A stretch of DNA of 64,000 nucleotides from Alligator mississippiensis (taxonomy: Eukaryota > Chordata > Crocodylia > Alligatoridae), in the NCBI RefSeq assembly GCF_030867095.1, contig NC_081831.1:43089319-43153318 (forward strand), read 5' to 3'. How positions within the stretch are numbered: position 1 is the first letter of the stretch; every line of letters starts with the position of its first letter. The position numbers and the translations under genes were made by a program. This document shows, piece by piece, positions 1 to 11,802 of this stretch. Under the pieces are notes generated by a model. That model was not told the DNA's origin. It did no database searches and saw only the letters and a list, made by a program, of their open reading frames with translations.

Positions 1-1876
1 TGTGCATTAAGCAGCATGACTAATGTTATTAACTGGAGGAAAACATAGGTGGCATAATTTGTTGATTCTGAGGGCACTGCTTCTACCTGTCAATTTTATA
101 CCAGGGACTCCTTTTTACAGTGCAAAAGTTCATGTGGTAATTTTTACTCTTGTACCCATGTAAATACTTGATGATATATTCCAGGACTTTGGAAGTGAAG
201 ATGCAGCTACATTACCATGAAAGTTTTTAATAATTCTGTGACCTGATTTAAAACTATCTGCTATCTTATATTCATATATGCTGTATAAGAAATAAAATCT
301 AAGCCTGCCAGTTGAGTGGCAGCATATCCCTTAAGACAGATAAAAGCTGTAACTGTTCTTTAGTATGTAGCATCAATTATTATAGGAGTTTTGACTTATG
401 AATTACATAGACCATTTAGTGAAACATCTTAGACATAAGCTCAGTGGTAGAACCATAAATGCAGTTCTTTGGCTAGCACTGAGGAGGGCTGTCCAGCTTT
501 TGAATGAATTATGAAACTTAGAAAGAAGATTTAGTAAAAAAGTGAGCAAGCTGAATTTTAGATAAGAGTGTTGGTTTTTCTTGTTTTTTCAGTACCTCTC
601 ATGTTGAGCATTTTTTCAGTACCTTGCATGTTAAGCATTTAAACCAGGGTTGGTTAAAGCCTTTGATGTGTCTCATGGAAGCAGTACAGAAAGGGGCTGG
701 AGTGTGTTGTGAATAGTTGGTATAATGATAAATGGTATTTTTGTATATACTGGAAAATTAACTGTGCCTCCCCCCACCCAGTGTCTGTTCTCCTTAGCAC
801 CCCACTCTCTAGAGTGGAAAGTACTTCTTTACTGCTGTATGCTGCTGAGCAGACCAGGGAGTTGGTAATATGAGATGGCACTCACCTGACCTGCCAGGGT
901 GTCAGGACCAGGTTGTTCAGTCCGTATATGGAACTGAGAGGCAGCCCATTTAAGTGGTGAAGGGTTCTGTGGCCGGGTTCTACAGCAGAAATCTTGCTGT
1001 GGTTCTGGGGGTGGGAGTTCACATCCTTCTCAGAGCTTATGCTAAAGATTGCCTCCAAATGACTCAGCTGTAAGTGGGTGCCTGATCATTTGGACTGTGG
1101 AGTCAGAGGTGGCCAGATGTGATGTTAGCCACATTGTTCCCTGGTGTGCTGCTGGTTAGAAAAACCGATGCATCTTAATTGCACTAGCCCAGTGTGCCAT
1201 TAGGTTTGGGTGGGCTTTTAGCCATCTTAGTGGTAGTGGAAGGAATTAGCAGACGCTAGAGAATTTCAGAGATAACAGAGAAATTTTCAGACAGTGGTGA
1301 ATCTTCGGCCTTATTACTTTCTTAGGTTAGTAGGTTTCGTAGCATTTGGGAAAGCCTGGGCTGGAAGATGAAGTTAGATGGAACAGTGGAAGTTTGGAAA
1401 TAATAGCTACGGAAATACATAAGAGTAAATCAGATTTTTAAGGCAAGACAGGTAATACTAAACAGTATTGTAACTGTATTGTAACCTCCTTTTTCTGCAT
1501 AACAGGTGTGTCCCCCTGACTTTTGGGGCACTTTTTCTTGGCTTTCTTGGCTTTCTTTGGGGCACTGCTTCTTGGCTCATTGTAGTAAAGAAAACTCTTA
1601 GACTGTCTCTTACCTTGATGTAAATCAATTGCAGTCTGAGGTCATACATATCGTTCTTATAGAAGATCATGCCTATTTCCCTGTAAGTGCAGAAAGTAGC
1701 TCCCAGGTATGAACCCTTTGGCAATGTCCTTCTTTTAAAGTCAACTGCCAAAGGGAAATTCAGCTTTACCTTTTCAATCTTTCGTGATGTATGCATGACT
1801 ACCCCCTGAAAGTTTGAGAGATCTCTTAATTAGCCTTTTTTCCTTTTGTTTTTCAAATGAGAAATTTAGGTCTGGT
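1..1876. other. Gene-free, AT-rich sequence
   Basis: I see no supported gene, splice-bounded exon or clear repeat here. The longest open frame, a minus-strand 112-codon frame near 1458-1796, has no recognisable domain. By position this would lie in the last intron of the protocadherin gene, which is an inference. Confidence 0.5.
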
Positions 1877-1912
1877 CCCCCCCACCCCCCCCCCCCCTTT
1901 TTTTTTTTTTTT
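1877..1912. repeat. Poly(C)/poly(T) tract
   Basis: Seven C, one A, thirteen C and then fifteen T in succession. It is a simple low-complexity tract and one of several long C or G runs in the window. Confidence 0.95.
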
Positions 1913-2389
1913 CCCCTGAATGACTCTGGAGAACTGGCAAATGATGAATGGGAGCTGTAAAGGAAATGGGCCTTAATGGAGAGAGGAAATACATTTTTTT
2001 CAGATGGTTTAAACTTTTGGTTTGCTTTTGGTTTTGTTAATATGTATTTACTGTTTAAAATTCAAATCCTGAGCAAACATTTTGAAGGCAAGATCTCTTT
2101 GTGAAAGTTCACATAGAAGCTGAGGAAGCCTCCTATCCATTTCTCTTGCTCTCTCATGCTTCCTTTGAAGGCAAAGACAACAAAGACAATTGTTGGCACT
2201 TCTGAAATTTCCAAGATAACTAACTTAACTTGTGACTTCTTTCTGCATCATAACTGAGCTACAAAGAGCAGATGCCCGTTCACCACCCCCCTTTACCAGT
2301 CACCTCCAAGAACAGTATTAACTTCTTTGGTCCGTTAAAGCAATTGAGCCTGCTAATGGTTAAAATAATCAATTTCATATTTAGCAGTA

Positions 2390-3166
2390 GGGCTGTGTGA
2401 AGCTTCTGCCCCTGAGTCGATTTGGTGGAGATTTGACTTGTTTCAGTGGCTGAATCTTGAAATCTGAATCAAATGAGGAGACCTTTTAATCTCTCTGAAT
2501 CAATTTGGAGAGATTCGGAAAGATTCAAAGATTTGGACATAGACACAGCTTTAAATGTTTTTTCTACATACCTCAGGGTACCAGGTAGCTTGTGAATGCT
2601 GTGATGGTGGGACGGATGGAGCGTCCCACAGAAATGTGGGGAGGTCCCCAGTGTGCTCTGCAGTAGATCTGGAAGTGGACCAGAAGTACTTCTGGTTCAC
2701 TTCTGGGTCTGCTGGGGAGCACGCTGGGGGTTCCCCTGCACCCCCTGGCTCAGTGACTGGTGTCTCCTGGGTCTGGGGGGCACCCAGGGTCGCCAAGCTG
2801 GAGGGGTGCAGGGGGGTCCCCTGTGCGCTTGTTGGAGAACTCAGAAGTGGACCGGAAGTGCTTCCGGTCCACTTCTGGGTTTGCTGCTGAGCACGTGGGG
2901 GCCCCCCACGCTCATGTGGGACGCTTCATCCGCCCCACCATCACACCATTCATGAGCTGCACCTGGTACCTCGAGGTATATAGAAAAAACATTTAAAGCT
3001 GTGTCTATGTCCAAATCGCTGATTCTCTGAATCAGCATTGAATCTTCAGATTCAGATTTGACCGAATTGAATCAGGGACAGTGATCTGAATAAACTAATT
3101 GAAGCACTGTCCCTGATTCGGGCTGAATAAGAATCTGAATTGAATACGGCCCATTTCTCACACCCC
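2390..3166 (-). mobile_element. Foldback transposon, copy 1 (long inverted repeats, 12-bp target duplication)
   Basis: A 777-bp element begins GGGCTGTGTGA and ends TCTCACACCCC, so the tips are inverted. It is bracketed by the exact direct repeat TATTTAGCAGTA (2378-2389 and 3167-3178). Each end carries a different outer arm rich in GATTC and GAATC motifs. The two arms join an inner inverted repeat that runs through ACACAGCTTTAAATG and GGTACC on both sides (about 2535-2645 and 2915-3010). The GC-rich centre holds two palindromes around GGACCAGAAG or GGACCGGAAG. Compared with the copy at 8324, the arm order is reversed, so this copy lies in the opposite orientation. No transposase is encoded. 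The superfamily is unresolved; a 12-bp duplication is unusual for the common cut-and-paste families. Confidence 0.8.
2843..2876. repeat. 34-nt perfect palindrome inside the foldback element
   Basis: Sixteen bases starting AGAAGTGGACC are followed by a two-base centre and their exact reverse complement. The middle reads ACCGGAAGTGCTTCCGGT. A decayed sister palindrome lies at about 2672-2705. Confidence 0.9.
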
Positions 3167-4890
3167 TATTTAGCAGTAGGGTAGGTGTGTGAATAAAAAC
3201 TAACCTTCTGCTAACACAGCAAGTGAGCGCTTCCTGATCTCAGACTGTAATCAATCTACATAGCTAATGAGTCTGAAAACAGACTGAACTGTTGGGGCTG
3301 GCACCAGGAAACTTGCATTACAAAATAGCCGTCTCTTATTAACCTTTTGGTGTTTCCTTCATGACGCTGATTAGAGCCAAATAAAACTATCATTTGTGGA
3401 TCTTTAAGTTGAAATACATTTTTCAAAGGAAGTATGATAAACTGCAAAGCCCCTGTTTGCCTGGCCTTTCCCTTTAATTATGATCGAGGATGACTGTGCT
3501 GCTTTTTAACGGAGGCTCAGATGATTAATGCTGCAATGCTACTGTAATTAAAACAGCAAAAAAAGATGTCATTGGGGCCTGTATAATTTGCAAACATCTC
3601 CACGTTCTGGTGGTACGGCAACTCTAAGTGTTTCATTGGCGAGATTGTAAAAATTCATTTTAATTAAAACTGCCAGATTGACTAAAGAACAGGTGACTTA
3701 GTTATGTGAGTGACATACTTTTTGGGTGAGGAGTCACTCTGATATCAATGAATTATACAAAGCTATCTATTATGTCACCAAATAAGAAAATGTGTACTTA
3801 CCATGGCAACCCACATCAATTTTGTTGCTGCTGTAAAATACAGGGCCCTTTATTAAAGGAACAATGACCATGAATAGTGGCAGTGACCCTCTGCTTCTCC
3901 TGACTTTCAGTACATGACTTATATTAATGCTGCTACTTAAAGAACACAGGGTTCTATTTACAAGCCAGTCACTATCAAGTTAGACAGATTTTGAGTTTAC
4001 CATAATATTGCACCAACAAGCTTTGTGTATAATTCTGATACAAAACAGGACAGGTTTGGTATAAGGATAGCAACAGTAACTCTTTAAAAAGTCACCTATT
4101 ATAGTCTCATAACCACACAAGCTTACTTAGTGGCTACCTTGAATAAAATGTTGAATACCGAAGAGCTAAGTGTTGTCTGATCACAACAGCCATCAGCAGC
4201 TGAAGTGACTCCATGGCCATAACAGCTTCTCAGTCCATTAAACATTGCCACGGTCAGTTTGGTGTAAATTAGTTGCTTTGTCTTTCCACCTATGGCCAGA
4301 TCAGTGCAGTAAACCCTGTGGGTGTTGTAAAGACAAATCATAGACTGCTTGGTTTAGCTATCTTCAAAACAAAAACATTTATGCAATAAAAAATATTTTA
4401 GGGAAGACCACAGTGTTGGATAAAACAAATACAAGTTCATAGTTTTTTGAAATATTATGTGTGTCTAAAATATTGCAGTTTATCAGAGGCTGGCTATTAA
4501 AGGTCACTATAGCACTGAGCTTATACTTAAGCTGTTTTAGTAAATGGTTTATGTAATAATTCATAAGTCAGAACCTCAAAATAATTGACACTACAAAGTA
4601 AATGAAACTTACAGTTTTTCTCTGTCTTAAGGAATGTGCTGGCACTGAACTGGGAGTCTTAGATTTTATATCCTACACAGAGCACATATGATTATACGAT
4701 AGATATTTTTAAACAGGTCACAGAATTACTAAATGCTTCTGCAATCTTTACTTGCTGTCAGTTAGGAATATTTTCTGTTGCACTCACTACCTGTGTGAAT
4801 ACTGTGGGTATTTTGGTTATTGGTTCAGTGGACTGGGAATCAGTAAATTTGGGGTCTGTCACTGATTTTTTTTGTTTTACAGTCAGACCC
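3167..4890. other. Gene-free stretch with a candidate conserved non-coding block
   Basis: No coding feature is supported. The part at about 3475-3700 stands out as an AT-rich, repeat-free block with TAATTA and ATTAAAA motifs, typical of conserved developmental non-coding elements. The remainder is ordinary AT-rich sequence. Confidence 0.4.
3475..3700. promoter_or_regulatory. Candidate conserved non-coding element
   Basis: The composition resembles vertebrate conserved non-coding elements: no repeat signature, several homeodomain-type TAATTA or TTAATTA cores, and no long open frame. Conservation itself cannot be seen from one sequence, so this is a hypothesis. Confidence 0.25.
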
Positions 4891-5183
4891 ATCCCTAGGG
4901 TATGGCGAACTGGGGCAACTGCACTGGGCCCTGTACTTTGAGGGGTCCTGCGGAGCCAGGCAGAGTGGCTGCAGCTACAGCCCCTCCCATGGGGCCTGCC
5001 TGGTGCTGGCGGTTCCACCCCACACTGCGGAAAAAGCCGACACACCTTCCCTCCCTGTGTGGAGGAGACCCCAGCCTGTGCCCTGCCTTTGCAAGGATCT
5101 CATGGGCCCTGCATGGTGTTAAAGGGATCCCATGGGCCCTCCACACAGGCTGATTTGCCCCAGGCCTCACACACCCCTATGGT
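4891..5183. mobile_element. Short non-autonomous TIR transposon (GC-rich)
   Basis: A GC-rich block sits in AT-rich flanks. The left end (CCCTAGGGTATGGCG, GGGGCA, GGGCCC) and the reverse complement of the right end (CCATAGGGGTGTG, GGGGCA, GGGCCC) match over about 40 bases with gaps. No target duplication is obvious. Open frames inside are low-complexity and not coding. Confidence 0.45.
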
Positions 5184-5201
5184 TGGCCATGATTACACTG
5201 G

Positions 5202-5806
5202 TCAAGTAGGAGGAGCATTAGTAGGAGCGTTGCCAGCAGATAGAGGGAAATAATTATTCCCTTCTATTCAGCACGGGTGAAGCCACATCTGGAGTCTTGT
5301 GTCCAGTTTTGGGCCCCCCTCTACAGAAATGATGTGGACAAGTTGGAGAGAGTCCCACGGAGGGTGACAAAAATGGTTAGGGGGCTCAGGCACATGACTT
5401 ATGAGGATAAACTGATGGAACTGGGCTTATTTTGTTTGGAGAAGAGAAGATTGAAGGAGGGATTTGATAGAAGCTTTTAACTACCTGAAGGATGATTCCA
5501 AAGAGGATGGAGCTAGACTGCTCTCAGTGGTGGCAGATGACAGAACAAGGAGCAATGGTCTCACATTGCAGCAAGGGAAGTTTAGGCTGGATATTAGGAA
5601 AAACCTTTTCACTAGGAGGATGGTGAAGCATTGGAACAGGTTACTTAGAGTGGTTGTAGAATCTCCATCCTTGGAGGTTTTTAAGACCTGGCTAGACAAA
5701 GCCTTGGCTGGGATGATCTAGTTGAGGATGGTCCTGCTTTGAGCAGGTGGTTGGCCTAGATGACCTCCTAAGGTCCCTTCCAACCATAATTTTTTATGAT
5801 TCTAAG
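5202..5806 (+). mobile_element. CR1 LINE fragment, 5'-truncated (ORF2 C-terminus and 3' end)
   Basis: The translation follows the C-terminal region of CR1 ORF2 across frames: an [15 protein letters not shown] segment, [21 protein letters not shown], then FRLDIRKNLFT and HWNRLLRVVVESPSLEVFKTWLD. At least one frameshift occurs near 5465-5480. The 3' end runs into AAGGTCCCTTCCAACC and a final ATGATTCTAAG repeat unit, as expected for the CR1 3' end. The endonuclease and reverse transcriptase are absent. It is a dead-on-arrival copy, diverged from the copy at 9067. Confidence 0.9.
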
Positions 5807-7374
5807 TCACATCCCTTCCTGGTACACCTTCATTTTCTTTTTGTTTGTTTGGCATGTAGGTATCTCACACAGGTATTTGTATACTGTTTAGCATAATGGG
5901 GACCCAATTTCGGTGCAGGTTTGTAGATGCGGGGAGTGAGTGTTATGGGGCTATAGTCAAAATACCAAAGTGGATGACAGTGTAGGAGACCTCTGGCTTA
6001 ATCCTGTGTTTCCAATTAATGGAAGTTGAGAGCCTTCAGCATCTTTGGAAGAAAAAAGCCATGTCTTTATGGAAGACTGTAAATTGGTGAAATGCTTGCT
6101 AAACAGAACTCCTTTGTGTGATTTAGATTTTGCAGGTGGAAATTTAAAGGGCACATTGGTTTATTTGCAGTTATGTGTAAAATAATAGCAATAAAGGTCA
6201 TGGTTTGGAATTTTTCAGATAAACCTAAGGGATTTAGGTTCTCAAATCCAATTCAAGTCCAAAAAGAGCTGGGCAGTTGACTCCTCCTGACTCCTTTGAA
6301 AGTCCAAGCCTAATTGCAGAAAGTAGAGATTTCATGAAGATTTCTGAAAAGATCCAGGCATCCTACTTCAAACTTAATCTGTTGATAGCAGTGCATAACA
6401 CTACTCCAGTGCTTATATTAGGATGAGAAGTAACTTAAAACTCTGAACTTTTTTTCTGCTTTGATTTGTGCCGGTGTCGCTGCTTTTCACCTGTATGGAT
6501 ATAAAAGGCATGATATGCCTGGAATGGAGGGTGCGACATTGTCTGTTCACTCACTTCAACACTCTTGCAAGTTAAATGTTTCAATACTCAAACCAATTCC
6601 AATCAAGTGAAGGAGCACTGTGATTCATAATAGAAAAGAAGAGTATTTCTCAATTCAAATCAGTTGCTTGTAGTCAACAGATACAGATCTGTAAGAAGCT
6701 ATAAAAGGGACTTATCCAGTGTGGAAAAGGAGAATTTGGCTAGAAAACTGAAGGTGAAACATAATATATCAGTAAATCAGAAAAAGTTAGGGAGCCAGAA
6801 GTATTACTTAAAGTGCTAGGTAAATTTAGGCAAATTACTGGAGTGTATAAATAGCTTTGGGGAATGTTTGATAGTACACAGGTGTGTCTCTGGTATCAGG
6901 CATTTAATATATATTGGACTTTCATTTGTTTTCTAGTTTTCATTCTTTGAGTTTACCTGCTGAGTTATTTGTGACACTAACAGTTCCCCAGAACATTTTA
7001 AGTGAATCAAGGTGTGTCTCTTCTTGATGCTTCATGTACATCTCCATGGCACAAACCATCTTACTAGTTTTCTTAAACTAAGCACCTCAGAAGCCTTCTT
7101 ATGAGGAGATGCAAGGCTGTATAAACTCTATCTTATAATACCCTTGTGTTCTGAATTTGTTCTGACATGCACTTTCTTTGAGCTGATTCTTTGATTGTTT
7201 TTGATACTTTAGACTCATCGATTTACAGATCCTCTTTATGATACAGCTTTTCTCTCTGAATCCCAAGAGATCCATGTTATCACACCCATCTAAATTATTC
7301 AGAGAAATTGAATTTATTTGTCTTGTTCCAAAGTTTTGTTGCCCTCCAAGGTTGCCATTAACACAGGTAACCAG
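5807..7374. other. Gene-free, AT-rich sequence
   Basis: I see no supported gene or repeat. Open frames are short and without recognisable domains. Confidence 0.45.
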
Positions 7375-7640
7375 GATGCCCACATAAAACCCATTTACGA
7401 AAAGGTATACTAACGCTTGTTCTACTTCATTTCTGACTTGTTTTCCATTTTGAGCTATATCATTTTATGGACACTGTTTCCTGTCTCACAAGAAATGTTT
7501 GCTCTGTGCCAGTAACTGTCCCCTTCAGCAGTTTGGTAAATCACTTTGTTGTGGTAGAAAGCTGCATCAAATGCTTGTTTGAAATCAAGAAATTTTGTCC
7601 TTATTTCACCTTCCATCTGCATCTCCTTAGGTAGGAACAT
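7375..7640 (-). mobile_element. Old LINE reverse-transcriptase remnant
   Basis: On the minus strand a short frame contains KFLDFKQAFDAAFYH, which corresponds to the reverse-transcriptase motif usually read as YLDFxKAFDTVxH in CR1 and L2 elements. A WHRANISCETGNSVHKMI stretch follows. The match is short and decayed. The clade (CR1, L3 or L2) cannot be settled by eye. Confidence 0.5.
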
Positions 7641-8323
7641 ATTCATTTATGTGGGTATGTATACACAGATTGTTATATTTATCACTGTAGCATCTGGGAA
7701 CTTCATGTTAATATACAATATTACATAAAATATGAAATTAAACTGAACAATTCCACATGTGCACAGTAAGCAAATGACCTCTGCTATTTCAGTCTAAGCT
7801 TTTTCTTCATGACCTGGTAGATCTTGTTACATTGTTATTGGAACATTTAGGCAACAGCCTCACTGAACAGAGGTACCTTCCACTGTGCCCTGAAGGCTTT
7901 CAGACTGGGAAATAATCAGAAGAAATGTTCTGTAAGTGAGGAGGGATCTCATCTGAATGTGCCATGTTTTCTGCAGACCAGTCTAACTAAGAAACACATA
8001 ACAGAAGTTTCTGGGTAAAATTAAAGGTTTTGCTCTATGAAATAGTGTGTATTTGGTTCTTCACTGCTTTGGAGACATGGGATCTGATCCAAAGCCCACT
8101 AAAAAAATGGGAATCTTCCCTCTGACATGACTGGAGTTGTATTAGGCTTCTGGACATCACAGCTATAAGCCTTGAATCATTTCATAGGTGGTATCAGCCA
8201 GAGGGCTCCTGTTGATGGTCCTAGATCTGAATTTAGGAAGGTTGGAAACAAAGTGTTTTCTGATACTCTGACACTGAAGTTTCCTGTCCCCATTGGTACA
8301 ATATAGCCCAAGTATATTTAATA
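7641..8323. other. Gene-free sequence
   Basis: Nothing supported as a gene. AT-rich DNA with only short, unrecognisable frames. Confidence 0.4.
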
Positions 8324-9066
8324 GGGTTGTGTGAAGGGGGCAGTATTTGATTTGAATTTGGCCTGATTCAGGGGACAGTGATTCGATTAGCTGATTTGGA
8401 TCACTATCCTGATTTGATCTGGCCAAATCTGAGTCTGAAGATTTGATTCTGATTCAGAGAATCAGTGATTTGGCCATTGACACAGCTTTATATATTTTTT
8501 CTATGTACCTCGAGGTACCAGGCATGGTTCATGAATGCTGAGATGGTGGAGCAGATGGAGCATCCCATGGGTACTTCCGGTCCACTTCTGGGTCTACCGC
8601 AGAGTGTGCGGGGGACCCTCCCTCCTGCACCCCCCCTCTCAGCAATTGGCTCCAGGGGGACCCCAGGTGCCCCCCGGACTCAGGAGGCATCAGTTGCTGA
8701 GTCGGGGGGGGGGGGGTCCCCTGCATGCTCTGCGGCAGACACAGAAGTGGACTGGAAGTACTTCTGGTCCACTTCTGGGTCCACTGCCAATCACACAGGG
8801 GACCACTCACGCTCCCATGGGACACTCCATCTGCCCCACCATCTCAGCATTCACAAGCTGTGCGTAGTACCATGAGGTACGTAAAAAAACCCATATAAAG
8901 CTGTGTCTATGGCTGAATTGTTGAATCTCTCCAAATCAAATCAAAGATTTCGGATTCGATTCGGAGAGATTAATAGGTTTCCTGATTCGATTCGGATTCA
9001 GAGATTCAGCTGCTGAATTGGGCCGAATTTCCTCTGAATCGAATCAACAACTGAAGCCTTGCACAG
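8324..9066 (+). mobile_element. Foldback transposon, copy 2
   Basis: This 743-bp element matches the one at 2390-3166 in reverse orientation: its left arm (GGGTTGTGTGAAG, then GATTCAGGGGACAGTG) equals the reverse complement of the first copy's right arm, and its right arm equals the first copy's left arm. The inner inverted repeats around GGTACC and ACACAGCTTTATAT are present at about 8475-8550 and 8840-8915. One complete GAAGTGGAC palindrome is kept (8743-8776) and one half-palindrome lies at about 8570-8595. A 13-bp poly(G) run lies at 8704-8716. The right tip stops at CACAG, about three bases short of the expected end, exactly where the CR1 3' end begins. No transposase is encoded. Confidence 0.75.
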
Positions 9067-9153
9067 TCATAGATTCATAGATGTTAGGGTCGGAAGGGAC
9101 CTCAATAGATCATCAAGTCCGAGCCCCTGCATAAGCAGGAAAGAGTGCTGGGT

Positions 9154-11802
9154 CTAAATGACCCCAGCTAGATACTCGTCTAACCTCCTCTTGAAGACCC
9201 CCAGGGTAGGGGAGAGCACCACCTCCCTTGGGAGCCCGTTCCAGACCTTGGCCACTCGAACTGTGAAGAAGTTCTTCCTAATGTCCAGTCTAAATCTGCT
9301 CTCTGCTAGCTTGTGGCCATTGTTTCTTGTAACCCCCGGGGGCGCCTTGGTGAATAAATCCTCACCAATTCCCTTCTGTGCCCCCGTGATGAACTTATAG
9401 GCAGCCACAAGGTCGCCTCTCAACCTTCTCTTGCGGAGGCTGAAAAGGTCCAGTTTCTCTAGTCTCTCCTCGTAGGGCTTGGTCTGCAGGCCCTTGACCA
9501 TACGAGTTGCCCTTCGCTGTACCCTCTCCAGGTTATCCGCATCCTTCTTGAAGTGTGGCGCCCAGAATTGCACGCAGTACTCCAACTGCGGTCTGACCAA
9601 CGCCCTATAGAGGGGAAGTATCACCTCCCTGGACCTATTTGTCATGCATCTGCTGATGCACGATAAAGTGCCATTGGCTTTTCTGATGGCTTCGTCACAC
9701 TGCTGGCTCATGTTCAACTTGGAGTCCACTAGGACTCCAAGATCCCTTTCCACCTCCGTGCCACCCAGCAGGTCATTCCCTAGGCTGTAGGTGTGCTGGA
9801 CATTTTTCCTCCCTAGGTGCAGCACTTTGCATTTCTCCTTGTTGAACTGCATCCTGTTGTTTTCTGCCCACTTGTCCAGCCTATCCAGGTCTGCCTGCAG
9901 CTGTTCCCTGCCCTCCGGCGTGTCCACTTCTCCCCATAGCTTTGTGTCATCTGCAAACTTGGACAGAGTACATTTCACTCCCACGTCCAAGTCGCTGATG
10001 AAGACATTAAAGAGTATCGGTCCAAGGACCGAACCCTGCGGGACCCCACTGCCCACACCCTTCCAGGTCGAGACCGACCCATCTACCACGACTCTTTGGG
10101 TGCGACCCTCTAGCCAATTCGCCACCCACCGGACTGTGCAGTCATCCACATCACAGCCTCTTAATTTGTTCACCAGTATGGGGTGGGATACCGTATCGAA
10201 GGCCTTCCTGAAGTCCAGGTATACGACATCCACCCCTCCTCCTGTGTCCAGGCGTTTCGTAACCTGGTCATAGAAAGAGACTAGGTTGGTCAGGCACGAT
10301 CTGCCCGCCACAAACCCATGCTGGTTTCCCCTCAGCATAATTTGTCCTGCCGGGCTCTCACAAATGTGAGCCTTGATAATTTTTTCAAATACTTTACCAA
10401 GGATAGAGGTGAGACTGACCGGCCTATAGTTGCCCGGGTCCTCCTTCCTCCCCTTTTTGAAAATGGGGACCACGTTAGCCCTTTTCCAGTCCTCCGGGAC
10501 TTGGCCCATGCACCACGAGCATTCGAATATTCCCGCCAGTGGCTCTGCAATGACGTCGGCCAGTGCCTTCAGCACCCTGGGATGGAGCCCATCCGGGCCT
10601 GCCGACTTAAAGGCATCCAGTTCTTCCAAATGACTCTGCACCACCTCAGGATCTACGCATGGAAGTCTGGCGCCTTGCTGCTGCCTCTCTACAACCCCAG
10701 TGAGAGACTTGTCGTGCCCCTCGCTTAGGAACACTGAGGCAAAGAACTCGTTGAGGAGTTCAGCCTTGTCCCCTCTATCTGTCGCCAATTGCTTCTGCCC
10801 ATTTAGCAGGGGTCCTATTCCTCCCTGGGCCTTCCTTTTACTCCCTATGTATCTAAAAAACAATTTCTTGTTGTCCTTTACTTGGGTTGCCATCCTCAGC
10901 TCCATGGTAGCTTTGGCCCGCCTAACTGCCTCCCTACAAGCACGAGCAGAGGAGGTATATTCATCTTTAGTGATCTCACCCTGTTTCCACTTTTTATGTG
11001 CTCCCCTTTTGGCCCTTAGGCTGCCCTGGATTTCTCTGGTCAGCCAGGGAAGCCTCCTGGCCCCTTTCCCTCTTTTGCCTCGCTCGGGGATCGTCTTGCT
11101 TTGTGCCCAAAGGATCGTTTCCTTTAGGCACAGCCACCCTTCTTGGGCACCCATCCCATCAAAACTCCTACTCTGCAGTGCTTCCTTGACTAATCGCCTG
11201 AGTGCAATGAGATCAGCTTTCCTAAAGTCTAGCACTTTCACCCTACTAGTTACCTTACCCACTCGCTGTCTTATGTTGAATTCTATCATAAGGTGATCAC
11301 TGTCTCCCAGATAGCTACCAATTTGGAGGTCCCCTATCATGTCATCTCCCGTTGCCAATACCAGATCCAGTATGGCATTCCCCCTAGTGGGACCATACAC
11401 CTCCTGTGTCAGGTGGAGGTCCTGTACACAAGTTAGAAACCTGCGTGAGCGATGGGACCTTGCTGTCTGCATCTCCCAGCAGATGTCCGGGTAGTTTAGG
11501 TCCCCCATGACTACCGCCTCTTTAGCTTTTATGGTCTCCGAGAGTTGCCTCAGGAGCCCCGCATCTATTTCTTCCCCTTGGTGTGGGGGTCTGTAACAGA
11601 CCCCTACCACCAAATCCCTTTCTCCTTGCCCCCCATGTAGCCTAACCCACAATCCTTCTACTTCCTCAGCCTCGGATTCTGTCTTGATGAGGGTTGATGT
11701 ATATTGCTCACTGACATAAAGTGCAACCCCCCCCCCCCCCTTTCTTCCCCGACCTGTCCTTTCTGTACAATCTATAGCCCTCAATATGTACCGCCCAGTC
11801 AT
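9154..11802 (-). pseudogene. CR1 ORF2 main frame: C-terminal part of endonuclease plus complete reverse transcriptase
   Basis: This 882-codon frame encodes most of the CR1 replication protein, which nicks target DNA and reverse-transcribes the element RNA. Visible motifs are GDLNYPD at about residue 100 and GDSDH at about 167-170 (endonuclease), NYRPVSL at about 459, YLDFRKAFD at about 528-536, [10 protein letters not shown] at about 587-595, and the catalytic FADDTKLWG at about 616. The C-terminal region has [23 protein letters not shown] and FRLDIRKNFFT, as in other CR1 copies. All catalytic aspartates in view are kept. The first Met (11802) is unlikely to be the real start: the endonuclease N-terminus lies in another frame upstream (11708-12085), and the frames switch at a 14-base poly(C) run. 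I therefore treat it as frameshifted unless the run length is an assembly error. Confidence 0.85.

Noticed and set aside
1458-1796. Minus-strand 112-codon frame with a basic segment
   Set aside because: No recognisable domain, no splice or promoter context, and a C/T-rich local composition.
2551-3038. Several frames of 65-111 codons on both strands
   Set aside because: They lie in the palindromic centre of the foldback element, so both strands give similar translations; not coding.
9158-11296. Plus-strand frames up to 198 codons
   Set aside because: Antisense shadows of the CR1 ORF2 on the minus strand.
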